Origin: Tubiluchus corallicola
Lineage: Eukaryota; Priapulida; Priapulimorpha; Priapulimorphida; Tubiluchidae
Assembly (NCBI GenBank): GCA_030141605.1
Contig: JAQGDQ010001378.1
Coordinates: 1-43,826 of the forward strand
Length of the DNA stretch: 43,826 bases
Reading direction: 5' to 3'
A program made the position numbers and the translations under genes. Below are positions 11,538 through 23,300 of the stretch, piece after piece. The notes beneath the pieces are model-generated. The model had not been told where the DNA came from. It did not search any database and was given only the letters and a program-made list of their open reading frames with translations. The first letter of the stretch is position 1, and every line of letters begins with the position of its first letter.

Positions 11538-12865
11538 TTTAAATAAAAGCTGCACAGTAATAATTGTGGCTACCCATTCCTGATACCATTAAGTATTAAG
11601 CTAAAATTTTAATAAAAATATCATGACTTTTCCTCGAGGCTCTGCTTAAAAACACAGTAATTAGCTTAAAGTTAGTTTCAAAATAATATTAGTGGACGGT
11701 GACAAAGATATAAAAAGTGGCAGAATATCATCATTATAGTGCATTATGTTGCGACATCTACTGACACGGTATGAGAAATGTTATATTATTGACGCTTTTT
11801 TAAAGTCACCAATTGGAAATCACGGAAAATCTAAAGGGAAACAATGGACAATGGTCGAATCCCAGCTTTAACGATTCAACCAAAACAACGTACTTTCTCT
11901 AGTTTTCTGTGTTATCCGCTATAGTACTAATTACTGATTGCCAAAATGTTAAATAGTAAAAGAAATTTTAATGGCAATTAGCACAACTCCCTTACAAAAA
12001 ATACTTCAACGTTTCTTATGAAGCTATATATAGAGTTTAAAATAACGCAACTCAGTCGCCCACGTTATTGCAATGGATTGCTCAACGTACAGTACGTATT
12101 CATTCATTGAAAGCGGCTGCCAAGCCTACTCCATACCTTGATCAATAATACGTGTACACTAGAAACTTCCAACTTCAGTCTTATAAACTTCGGCACAACT
12201 ATTACACAGGTCTCGAAAAATGTACCGTAGAAAGTTATTGAGCAAAGTTAATAAAAGCTTAGTCTTAATGATGAATTTAAAAAAATATTAAACAAGAAGA
12301 GCTATTATTAGGTACAAGAACGTTTTGTGGAGTTTAGCATAGTCTGGAAGCATTCATTTGACTCAAGCACATGCTTGCAACTGTTTGAATGTATTTTTAC
12401 CTGTCACAAAACCTTTTTATAAAATTATTACTACTCTGTAAAAAAATTACTAATACAATGCTTGAGCTATACAATAGTACTGATTCGCATTTCGCAATCA
12501 ACCAAAAACCGAAAGATGAAATAACTTCAAGACTTTAACGCAATGTAAGTGAAATTTGACAGGATTAAGGTTCTTCAATCTCAAGGCAGTAATTTGGAAA
12601 GCTCAATGGCTAAAGTGGAATGGATGAACTCACTTATTTAAGAAACATATTTTGGCCACGTTTTGGAGAATGAACCACAATCCAGACAAGAAATCAGATC
12701 AGAGTTTTAGCCTAGTTTTTTTGGAGATCACACAGGGTCAAAATAATTCTTTAACAGTTTGAGATTTGGGGTTAAATTTGACCAAAATTTTTCATAACAA
12801 ATTTGACCATAACAAAGTACTTCCTCTCACGTAACAGAGATAAAAGACATATCAAATAAACATTA

Positions 12866-12975
12866 CGGGCCGGTTTCACAAAGCTGTTACTGAGTTAACG
12901 ACGTCGTTATTACATTTACTTGACTATTAATAACAACGTCGTTAAGTTAGTGACAGCGTTGTGAAACTGGGCCCA
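12866..12975. mobile_element. Foldback MITE, about 110 bp
   Basis: GGGCCGGTTTCACAAAGC at the left (from 12867) pairs with a right end reading ...GTTGTGAAACTGGGCCC (to 12974). Inner arms AACGACGTCGTTATT and AATAACAACGTCGTTAA continue the stem almost to the centre, so nearly the whole element is a long imperfect hairpin. No open frame is present. The GGGCC-GGTTTCAC end resembles short MITEs widespread in aquatic invertebrates (recalled, not searched). No clear target duplication was identified. Confidence 0.65.
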
Positions 12976-13815
12976 GGACATTATGTAAAAAAGTCATCGA
13001 AAAAAACAAAAAGTCAAAATTTAAGCATTTATAACACCAAAAAAGTTAACAAAAGAACACAGACGACCCGAAATTATAAATGAGCTCGAAGGTCATTAGA
13101 TAGAATGTGCAGATGACAAAAACTACATCACACGTGCATGGTTAAAGTGCTGCCTATGAATTACCAATAGAAAAAGAACATTCATGCAAGAAATTACAGA
13201 CTGCAGATGCAGAAGAAAATCAAAATCACAAATAAGAAGCTTAAATGAACCACTCTCAGACCAGTACCAAAACAATTATATTACTACACAAGTCTTTTTA
13301 AAACTGCACAGAACGACATTTGAACTAAAGGCACTAAAAAGTCTAACCTACTTCTTTACACTTAGCTTTGGAATGCTCGCTACATTTAAATTTCATGAAG
13401 TTTGTCCTTGTCTTGCCTGGAAAAGGAAGAGACTTCTATTATCGACTCATGACCGATGCCTTTTTTAACATCTGATAACATCTTTTAAACTTTTACCAAT
13501 TCTGTGGCTTACACCGACAATGCTAAAATATCCAAACCTAGATTTGGAATCATCTAGGTTTATTATTTATCTAGGCATAAATAAGATTTAAAAGAGAGAT
13601 GGAGAGAAAGAGATGCACAGAAAGTAACGAACGGACACTTGTGCCACACAGCTGCTTATATGTAAGCATGCCAGATCATCAATAGGTCAACAGACCTATT
13701 GAAAATGGAGAACTGAAAAGCGAATACACACTATAGAATAAACGTAGATCAACGTTCGTTGTTCAGAAACAACAGAACGAACAGTGCAAGAAAACCAGCT
13801 ATAAACTAGGATTAC

Positions 13816-13937
13816 CTGATGAACCTGTGGTCCCCTTTTGAGCATCTCGGGGTATCCCTAGGTTGCATCATATGACCCAGCCTGCACCGTGCTGCTGGAG
13901 TACACCTGAGCTCCACCAGGGGGCTGGGAACTGAGAC
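13816..13937 (-). pseudogene. Exon-like GC-rich segment with one in-frame TAG
   Basis: On the minus strand a good acceptor (CCATGCTTATTCTTTAG) precedes 122 nt that end in CAG followed by the donor GTAATC. The composition is much richer in G+C than its surroundings. After two leading bases, one frame reads as a Q/P/G/S/Y-rich peptide (SSQPPGGAQVYSSSTVQAG, then SYDAT), hits TAG, then continues as GYPEMLKRGPQVHQ and leaves the exon in phase 0. A single CAG-to-TAG change would explain the stop. Alternatives: a true last coding exon with a 3'-UTR intron, a poison exon, or an exon of the HEXIM 3' region. I do not recognise the protein. Confidence 0.35.
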
Positions 13938-14143
13938 CTAAAGAATAAGCATGGACGTTTGAATACTTCAACTTGAAAACATTACAATGTCAATGAGCAC
14001 AACTGGTAGGCATGTTTTTCAAATACTTTCATTGACATACACAAATACTTCCATATATATATATATACATTCTTAATTTAGACAACAACACTAGACTCCA
14101 GTTCAATCAATGCTCATGAGTAAAACTTATTTGAATTTATAAT

Positions 14144-14149
14144 TTTATT
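14144..14149 (-). terminator. Candidate poly(A) signal of HEXIM
   Basis: AATAAA on the minus strand, about 140 nt past the HEXIM stop codon. It is the best canonical hexamer close to the gene. The surrounding AT richness makes chance hexamers common. Confidence 0.4.
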
Positions 14150-14287
14150 GCCAAATTATTTACAACTAATAAAGAACTGACAAAAACAAAGAAATTAATT
14201 AAATACACATTAATTAATAACATAAACAATAAAAACATTATATAAATTTAAAAAACGTACAGTGAACTAAACAACCAACAATATTAA

Positions 14288-15157
14288 TCAGCAGGGATCT
14301 TCCATCGACTCAGTTCCACTAGATTCATTGGACTCGTATAGCATCTTCAGTTGTTCTTGTTCTTCTAATAAAGCCGTATTTTGCACTTTTAAATTTCTGT
14401 ATTCTTCTAACAACTCTGCTAAAATATCATTATCATCTCGACTGTCCGAATCCGAAGAATCACTTCTCAGCGATTGAAGTTCAGCTTCCAAAAAAGCAAT
14501 TTCCTCCATTAAAGCGTCCCGTGACATATTGTGTAAACGTTCTTCAGCAACAACACGATACTCGTTCTCAAAATCTCTGGCAAGAAATTCAACAGTATTA
14601 ATGTCACCGGGTGAATCATATTCAAAATTCATATCATACAGATTAATACTTTGTAAAGGACTTTGCATTTTTGGTGTGGAATGGTTACCAGTACCACGTG
14701 GTGGAGTCTCAAAGCTTTGATACAAATTGCATTCGAATAGTTCATGATCTTCAATAAGAAACTGCGTAGAGTTCATTGGAGCTTTAGGTGCCAAAGGCCG
14801 ACGCAGCAGAGGCAACTTTCGCTTTTCTGATCTCCTCTCTTCTGGCAATCTTGCTGGTTCATTTAACACATTAGTAACGAAATCACTGCCCATGCTTTCT
14901 TCTGATTCACTGTCACTAAAATCCTCTTGTTCGTCGAATTTTATTTTTCTAGACAGTTTCTTTCTCTCGCCTCCTGCCCTTCCGCGCCTATGCTTACGTT
15001 TTTTTGCCGTAGTAGTTATTTTTTTGTTACTACACCGAGCAGACGCCGCGCTCGGTGAATCACCTGTAGCTGTTAGAATTTCTTCTTCTCTACTTAATTT
15101 GCTTGCAATAGCTTCCATAGTCAATGATTCAGTTATTTTAGCGATACTACAGCACAT
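14288..15157 (-). CDS. HEXIM1: HEXIM-family inhibitor of P-TEFb (single exon)
   Basis: HEXIM proteins bind 7SK snRNA and hold P-TEFb (CDK9/cyclin T) inactive in the nucleus. This 289-residue frame has the family layout. The basic RNA-binding and nuclear-localisation block KKRKHRRGR lies at ~52-60, with a further basic stretch to ~73. The counterpart of the inhibitory PYNT region is PMNSTQFLIEDHE (~127-138). The acidic-to-coil transition VEFLARDFENEYRVVAEERL is at ~189-208. Two coiled-coil helices follow, at ~210-230 and ~244-273, joined by an acidic Ser/Asp linker. An in-frame TAA sits two codons before the first Met, so the frame cannot extend upstream; Met14 is an alternative start. Vertebrate HEXIM genes are likewise intronless. 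Oddity: the PYNT Tyr is Met. It is transcribed divergently from IFRD, with about 820 bp between starts. Confidence 0.93.
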   Translation of the reverse strand: MCCSIAKITESLTMEAIASKLSREEEILTATGDSPSAASARCSNKKITTTAKKRKHRRGRAGGERKKLSRKIKFDEQEDFSDSESEESMGSDFVTNVLNEPARLPEERRSEKRKLPLLRRPLAPKAPMNSTQFLIEDHELFECNLYQSFETPPRGTGNHSTPKMQSPLQSINLYDMNFEYDSPGDINTVEFLARDFENEYRVVAEERLHNMSRDALMEEIAFLEAELQSLRSDSSDSDSRDDNDILAELLEEYRNLKVQNTALLEEQEQLKMLYESNESSGTESMEDPC

Positions 15158-15977
15158 AACAACTTATAAAATTTCGCTGCGTAAAGTTTTTTTTTTAATT
15201 TGAATACAAAAACAAGATTAATTTCGCTTTGCAAAACCTCAACAACACTTTACGGACGCAAAACGTTGGACTGGCGCAAATCTAGGGAATAGGGAATGTA
15301 CGTTGTTGACACGCACAGTGACGTTGTTACCACGTGATTCAATGTATTCGAGGTAAAAGGCATAAAAGATAAACCAAGAAAGTTAAAGTTTCCTTACGTA
15401 TTGTTACACAAATGAATATAGACTTTACTGCGCATTTAAGCTGCGTTGGCGTCTTTATTAACATTGCTATTAAATAGAACGGATCGAAACAATTATTTAG
15501 TCCCTTTACTAATACCTCCCCTCCTCTTGATGATGAACTATTGAGGACCTTCTTTAATATATTTTTATTTTGTTCAGAAACAGTCTGTCATAATAAAATA
15601 ATTTGAGAATTAAACATTCTTTGATTTTAAATTGACTTATACAAACTAGGAGAAAATCTCAGCAATTTTCTAATTTATGACACCAAAAAAGTCATTGCGA
15701 AATCGCATAGTATCCCACAACTCTGTTCAGTATTTCTTCACTCTAAGCACACATTCTTTGGTTTACTATAACGATATTGCGTAGGCTACACAAACCAGTG
15801 GATATGACACCCTGAGTGGGGAGTTTGTGATCACGTTTCATCGTGAGAGCATGAACTGGATTTTGATAAAAGATAAATTTTTAATTTTACTAAGTATACG
15901 AAGAGATTTTAGTGAATTATTACATTTGAAAAGTGTATCACCGTCCTGACTAGAGGTTTTAACGGTTAGTTAGTGTA
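15158..15977. promoter_or_regulatory. Shared 5' region between HEXIM and IFRD
   Basis: About 820 bp separate the two divergent start codons, so the promoters of both genes must lie here or in upstream UTR exons. A CACGTG E-box is at 15331-15336. No convincing TATA box was placed for either gene. A bidirectional promoter is possible but not shown. Confidence 0.45.
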
Positions 15978-18900
15978 ATGCCGAAAGGGAAGGGAAAGAA
16001 AAAGGGCGGTAGAGTTTGTAAGTATGAACAATTTTTCATTTTGCTTCAGCTTGTTAATTAGGATACACGTCAGTCTTCCTTATTCTTAGGAAAGTTCTCC
16101 ATATGCCACGCAGAAGATTGAAAATACAGTGATTTAAAAAAAACAAACTCTTGACCTTCACTAGTATAAGGAATATCATCCCTCAGTTGTAGAAATCTGA
16201 AATATTTAGAAAGATTGAAATATTTTACTTTGACTCTGAGAATGTTTGAATTAAGAAGACACCACAGAGATCTTATTGTGGTTTATAAAATACTAACTAG
16301 AAAAGAAAAAATTCTGCCTGCCATGGTGATTGCCGCACCAACCATAGTAATAATCTTTAATCGACAATTATTTTGTGCAAAAATATTGGGTTTCTATGAG
16401 TGTACGTATTCGCTTTAACCCCTAATCATGACTGTATAACAGAACCTGTAGAGAACACCAGTAGTAAATGTCTACAATTATACAACATGCCAGTAATTTT
16501 ATTGTGCTGAATATATATAAAACTCTCCTGTAAAACTTAATTGTAATCCAGCAACTATAGTACAATCTCATTGCCCAAACTTTTCATTTTAATGTCCTAT
16601 ACTGTACACCGTATCATTTTGCCTTAATCAAGCCTTAATCACTAGCCATAAAACGCGCAAAACAACATGTAATTCACTCAAATAGAGTTACACAAAAACA
16701 CAGATTATGCACTAATTATCAATTAGAAACATTATAAAAACTTACAAAAATTGAACTACATTCTCACTAAATTGTTGAATGTTTTGAAATGATTTAAGAA
16801 AACTTTATGATTACAAACACGTGCAAATTCAAGTTTTTTATGACCAAGTGCTGGAAGAAAGACACTATACTAATACCTTCAAAGGTAGGAAATTTGTTTT
16901 TATAATTTAGATTAGGTGCATGGTTATCAATAAAAATAGCTTTCAGCACTGCCGTATCAAAAAGAGCTTAGCTTTGCTAGAATAGACGTATCAAACTCTG
17001 CATCACAACGCGCTTGTTTATGCAGTTTCGTGACCCTATACTTGTGTTTTGCAATCCTTGTCTTCTTCAGATGGGCAGTAGACCGATAGTAGCAGGCAAA
17101 ACGTACCCGCCACCAGAACTTATACGCAATATTGCTTTAACCCAGCACATACATATTTTACATGAACTACATAAAAAGTAATATCAAGAACAGGTTGCCT
17201 AATCTTCCTGATCGATTGGTTGGTAAGATGTCTATGATACAGCATCTTCAGTCATTTAATTATGATAAAGTCTTAGTCATGTATGTGACTGCACTTGGCC
17301 TGGTTTGATGATTAGGAAAAGGTGGCCAAATTGTGGGCCTTGACAGGTTTCTGTCGTGTGATTGAACTCAATTTCTATAAAATATATCTCGTTAGAGAAT
17401 CTTTCCTAGATACTCGTAACTTTTACTCTGATTTGCCGAAAGCTGAAGATCATGTCAGGCCGGCCTCAAAAAATTGTTTCTGTCTTACCTCATGAGCTCA
17501 AAACATGTCAGTAACGAAGGAAGAAAAATTATGTTTTAAAATTTTTTTTAAAACTTTGTAAATGTTTAAGGCTGAATCGTGGAATATTTAAAATTGGTTG
17601 CAATCAAAGTTTGTTTGTTTCATGTTAAGTAATGTTTTAAATTTTTTCAATGCTCACTTTTTCATGTTTTGTTTTTTAGTTTTTTTGTTTCACATTAGTA
17701 ATTTATCGATTATCGTGTAGTCTCTTTTTTTGTACGGTATGAATGTATGTTCTGATAATTATGGTATAAGCAGCAACACTACTTAATGCGCTTTGACGGA
17801 AAGCCAGTCAGAATCATACAAAACGACAGTCCTGATCGAGAGTTAGCTGTAGAAAATCGTAGCTGCGTCTTCGCCAAAATGATGTTATAGTAATGAATAC
17901 ATTATATGTTTTAAATTTGAAAATACACTTTTATATGATTGCGTCAATTAAGAATATGAATGTACAAAAGAATTATAAAATTCCCGGCAGTGTGTGCGAT
18001 TAAAAAATATTACCAGCGCAATTAGATGGAAACAGAAGTATTTTTATTGTTGGCCCAAGTGTCACAGTTTTTCAATTTAACAATTTTTTTCTTAAGATAG
18101 CTTATCAAACTCTTTTTTATTTTACAAGAAGCTTACAAGTAGAAGATTCATCATGATATGAGAATTGGTACTAACTGTTAGTCACAAAAAGAAATCCCGA
18201 AAGATTTTAGCATAATATTCAAATGAAAAAAGTTAAATTTACATGTTTTTTTATGATTCTGTTAAGATGACTATGTTGTGTGAAGTCTAATTGTTTAGAA
18301 AGTTTTGTTGTGAGAGTGATACAGTCCACATTAGTTGCTGTCTCTATCATTGGCAAACTATCTAGAGCTTGATGAGTTTTCACTTTTTCTGAGATTTGGC
18401 CTCTGAAGAGCGAGGAGGAGCTGCCGAAAACTTCTCGGTCCACTGACCGTATTAAAGGCCACTAACAACTTATTCAGCAGTGCTTAACTCATTGTCATAG
18501 ATTATTCGTTTACATCTGTTCACCCGGCGACCAGTAGCCTAACTGAGAAATATTAGGTGGCAGACAAAAGTAGACAAACTAATAGGCAAAGAAACTAAAC
18601 AGAAAAGGACAAATAACCTGTAGGTACTCATGTACATACTTAAAGGTTGCTTCACAACCATGTTTTTCGGAAATTGTCACTGATTAAATGCCTGGATTTA
18701 AAATCTAGTGAATGGTGATTTATAGTGTTATAGTATTTACATTGTATGCAGTAGAACCTCTACATTTAATTTTCCGGTAAATTTATTTGCTTTGTTCTGT
18801 TCTGAAAGTGATTTTGTCCTAGCCGAAGATTTAGTGATCAATTAACCCAGTCATAAACTTTCTTTTCAAAATGGTTGAGTGCTGCTGCTATGTTAAATTT

Positions 18901-20303
18901 TCTACCCTTGTCTCAAAGTACCAGCCACCGAGTTCCGACAGCTTTTCACCTATGTGTACAAGTCTCGAACTGATTTTTGTCATTTTGTCTTGGAGTCATT
19001 TGTCATTTTTCACAGCTCAAATTTCTAATGTGGACTCACAGTTAGACCTATCCGCTTTTCTACTGCGAGCATAGTTCTTAAGCTAACCTAGTTGTTTCGC
19101 TTTAACTGTTTATAATGTAGGTCACTTGCCGCAATCTCAAGGATATGCATAGTAGTTAGTAGCAGTTAGCTGCTTACTGCAAATGCTGTGACTGTAATAG
19201 CTGAATAATGATGAAACTCAAGGTCAAACTTCTTATAGCACAGGTCCATGTTGTGTACCTTGTAAATTCTGTTTGCATTTTTAATTTAAAAGCAACCACT
19301 TGTAATTATAATGTCTGGTATGAAATAGAATTAGTAACTTACGGCTAAGCTTTGGAAACTAGTGATGGTTTACCGCTCACTTATAGCTAACTTATGTCAC
19401 TGATCAGTTTTATTTGTTTTTCTGCTATATTTAAATGCTACTGGAACTATCACTCATCTAAAGTAAATCTAAGCTTATACATTACTATTATGCTTTGCAT
19501 TTTGTATATATAGTGAGTGTGCAACATAGGAAATGTCAGCAATTCAAACTCTTGCCATTAAGCCTGTAGCATTTTTCAACAGTTGCACCTCTCATAGTGG
19601 AGTGAGTTTACAGATTGGAGTAATGTGTACATTTTTGGCAAGCAGCACTTTTGCAGTTTCCATTCTGCGTTTCATATTCGATAATTTAGAACATGAATTA
19701 AATGTTAACATATTAAAAGTGGTTTGAGATTATGAGTACAGTCAACCCTCGTTAAACCGGACTAATTGGGGGGTGGGGTGGTCCGGTTTAGCCGATTGTC
19801 CGATTTATCCGATATGCCAATATATGATTTATATTATACAGGAATAATCACCTTAATAAGACCTATATACATTGCACTATATACTGTGCACTATATACTA
19901 TATTGTATTTTACTTTAAAATAGTTAACCTATGAGGATAAAGAAATTATTGTACAGTTGGTAGGCCGTGTTGTGTTTAGCGCTCCGGCTCAGACGGAAAT
20001 CGGTCAGTTTCCTTTACCACGGATGACGTCCGTCTTATCCGATGTCCGGGCTAACGGGGTCCGGTTTAACGAGGGTCGACTGTATAGGTAGTATTATTCA
20101 CTGCTGTGACAGCAAATTAAAAGTATTGTTCAGTGTGTGGCACACATATTTTTGTTAGGCAGACTTGGGTACTTTTTCACAGTACGGAATTACTACATAG
20201 TGGTTCGTGATACACTCTTTATTCCCAAAGTTGTCTGGTGCCTGTGGATCATATCATGTCAATTAAAAATCGAGTGAAGTGAGACTGTATTTACACGCAC
20301 ACA

Positions 20304-20343
<40 letters not shown>

Positions 20344-23300
20344 CACACACACAGAATTTGACAGTTGTAATTTTGTAGTGAATTGGTGTTTACTTGGAAT
20401 ATTTAATGTTCAGTAGTGGCCAAAAACTTTTTTGTGCTTTGAAATCTATATTGGCTGATGAATTAGGGTTTATAAAAGTTTCTCTCATTTTTGGGTCGTT
20501 ATTTCTTGACATTTTGCAGCCGAACGGAAAGTTCAAGAAAGTCTACGTCCTGGAGGACAGCGGATGGCGGAGGAGGATTCAGACAATGTTAGCGAAGCCG
20601 GTAGCATGTTTAGTATACAGTCTGAATTTGTGGAAGATACAGGTAAGGATTTAAATTTGTAAAATCTTGTAATCTGTCAAATATGTGCACTGAAGAAGAA
20701 AAAGTACTATTATACTATAGTTGTCTTGACTCAGATTTTAAATATCAAAAGAGTTGATTCTTATATGGCAGTATTGGTTCTCTAATGAATGTCTTATGCA
20801 TTTATTTGACATTGATGTATACTTTCTCATAGCTTTGCTGTTGCATTCATCAAAGCTAGTACGAATATAAATCATCTTTGATGGAAACAGTTTTTCTTAT
20901 TTAATATGTTGCAAGCTTTTCCAGTAATTATTTGCTTGTCTGTTGACCTAATCTTCTGCAATTGCTTGTACACGTCCAATAAGTCATTGTTTAAATGCTT
21001 GTCAAAAAATATTGTTTAACACTTTTAATTATCATCTTTTGGAAATTCCTCGTGAAATTTTTTTGTGGGTGAATGTCTGTTATTAACAACTAAAATGAAT
21101 TTCTATCTGAAAGGTTGTGCATATTATCTACAATGATATGATGTAAACAACATCTGATGAACCAGAATAATTCCAAGTAGCTGTTAATCAGTAACTAAGT
21201 CATAATTAGATACGTTATTTACCATAATGTGGCATCATTTTTGAAGTTTGGAACTTGTTAGAAAATTAGATGATTAATTATCTGTCAAGTTAACATCCTA
21301 ATGTTCAAATTTAGCAAAACGGTTATAAACGTGTACACGTATTTATATATATTTTTTATATTATTAAGCTTTATTTTAATTGTAACTGTTAAAGTTATTA
21401 TAGTTGAATTTAATTACGGTTGCAAATATATATCCATGTCTTTGGCCTAACCTATCCATAGTATTCTCTCACTGAGCAACTAAACACAAGACTCAAACTT
21501 TTGACGTGAAGTACCAACACACCTACCTGACACCGTACAGTGTTATCTGATAGCAAACTGGTGGTGAAAGTGACCACCATCAGTTCATATAACTAGTTTT
21601 TTATAAATAAAATACAACAGAAGAAATGGATTAAACCAACTCAGTTAAAAAACAAATCTTGCCAAAACTTTGGATTTAACACTAAATAAGTTAGATATTG
21701 TATATGTATTTAAAAACATAACTGTTATCTTGAAATGCAGTGTGCACAACCCTTAAATTTGCATCAATTTTGTGCCCCGGAGGGGGTGAGAGGTTGGCTC
21801 ACTAGAACACTTTAGTGTGGCCTCTATGCCTTCATTTGCCCTAACTGCCTCTCTGTTTTGGGAAAAATTTAATTTCCCAATTTCTGTAAAGACAAATGTC
21901 AGTTAATGATGCCAGAAACATCCGATAGTGTCTCTAAACCTGCACGCCTATCTGTATTTACTTAACTTTCATAATTACTATCGTTAGTCCACTCACTTTC
22001 GAATAAGTGATGGTTTGACCTTGTTTTTCACCCACAGAAACACATCACCAAATGTTTAACAGTATTTGGGTAAATGACCTCCCCCTTTTCTAGGTTAATA
22101 ACAGTTTTCTATTTGAGTGGTGGATCAGGCAGTTCAGAACGAACTGGCTAGGTTATATGATGTCGTAAATTCACAAGTATTGTATTATGTTTTTGGTAAA
22201 TTGATATTTCTGAGCCGTTTTACAATTCATTGTGACTTCCAATTCAGAAAAATTCAGTTTAAATGCATGTACTTGTACAGTGTATTTAGGTTACAACGTT
22301 TAAGTAACTGCATGCTTCAGCCTGTTGTGTATATAGGTACGAACAGGTACTCTCAAACACGAGGTGGAATTGCACAATACTCTCTGTATGTTTCATCATA
22401 TTCATTGCACTTATCTAGATCAATATGATCATTCTGTATTGTGCATCGAATTGAGAATGTTCTGCTGTACCACACACGTGTTTAGATGGTTATTAAAGTG
22501 TAGGCTAAGCTTTCACTCGATTTCAATTCAGAAGAAGTTTATTATCAAATATAGCTTGTTTTATGTGTACAAATATGACTGACTTATCTGAAATAATCTA
22601 TAGTAAGGAATTATTGTTCCAATTTGAGTTAGATCTAGGTAGGGATTGTTTTAGATATTTTGTTATGTAGCTTACATATCGTTGACTCATTATTTGTCCA
22701 TTTGTGACTTATTGCATTATTACCGAGAGTTGTTCAGTTAATCGTAACCATTGTTAAGCCTTCTTAATGATATGCAGACATGTTTACTCATAAAGCTTTG
22801 AAATCTGCCTTATTTGTCCTTCTTCGTGCACACAACTTTGAAAAAAATTTGCAATTATTCTTTTAAATAAGCGTTGCATTCTAAAAATTTTAAAAAATTT
22901 GCTTGATCACAGTACAAAAATTCATGTTGTTTGCACTGGTTGTGTACATTCGGCGTCCAGGAGTAGAAATCTGGTTATATTTCCATACCTGTTTGTTTGG
23001 TAGGAGCAGGAGTGACAGCAGGTGTGGATAATGAAGTAGATGAAATCAACTTGCAGGAGGAGTTTGAGAGTCGTCTAGCCGAAAGTGTAGATGCTTTGTC
23101 AGAGAAGAGGTACGATTTTAACAATCAAATTCAGATTTTTGCATTTTTACATGTTGGTTTGTTATTGAATTCAATTATTGTTGTCTGATAATTTGCTTTA
23201 TGCTACTTTCTAGTGCAAAAACCAGACAGGATGCACTGAAGTCAATTCATTCAGCTTTTTCTCAGAAACTTCTGGTGGATTTCCTTGAAGATCGGTATGT

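Larger units (their letters stand above)
7231..13815. other. Long interval with no confident gene
   Basis: About 6.6 kb between ITPR and HEXIM. I found no run of exons that assembles into a recognisable protein. It contains the piggyBac-type element (8691-9105), a paired E-box palindrome (9482-9508), an isolated exon-like segment (11191-11259), the DR1 cluster and its 125-bp duplication (11286-11537), and a foldback MITE (12866-12975). The remaining open frames are short, AT-rich and lack coding character. Confidence 0.6.
16018..20519 (+). other. IFRD intron 1 (4.5 kb)
   Basis: The intron separates the 13-codon first exon from the rest of the gene. It contains the pogo-type MITE (19739-20082) and the CA microsatellite (20293-20353). 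Several stop-free minus-strand stretches look mildly protein-like (18219-18443 and around 18900-19000), but no gene could be built from them. Confidence 0.6.

Noticed and set aside
12563-12640. Short exon-like frame after TTTGACAG (plus strand)
   Set aside because: It closes with a stop after about 26 codons and has no donor or partner exon.
13184-13468. 94-codon plus-strand open frame
   Set aside because: Composition and residue pattern look random, with no splice or neighbour support.
14529-15203. Plus-strand frames opposite HEXIM
   Set aside because: Antisense shadows of the HEXIM coding sequence.
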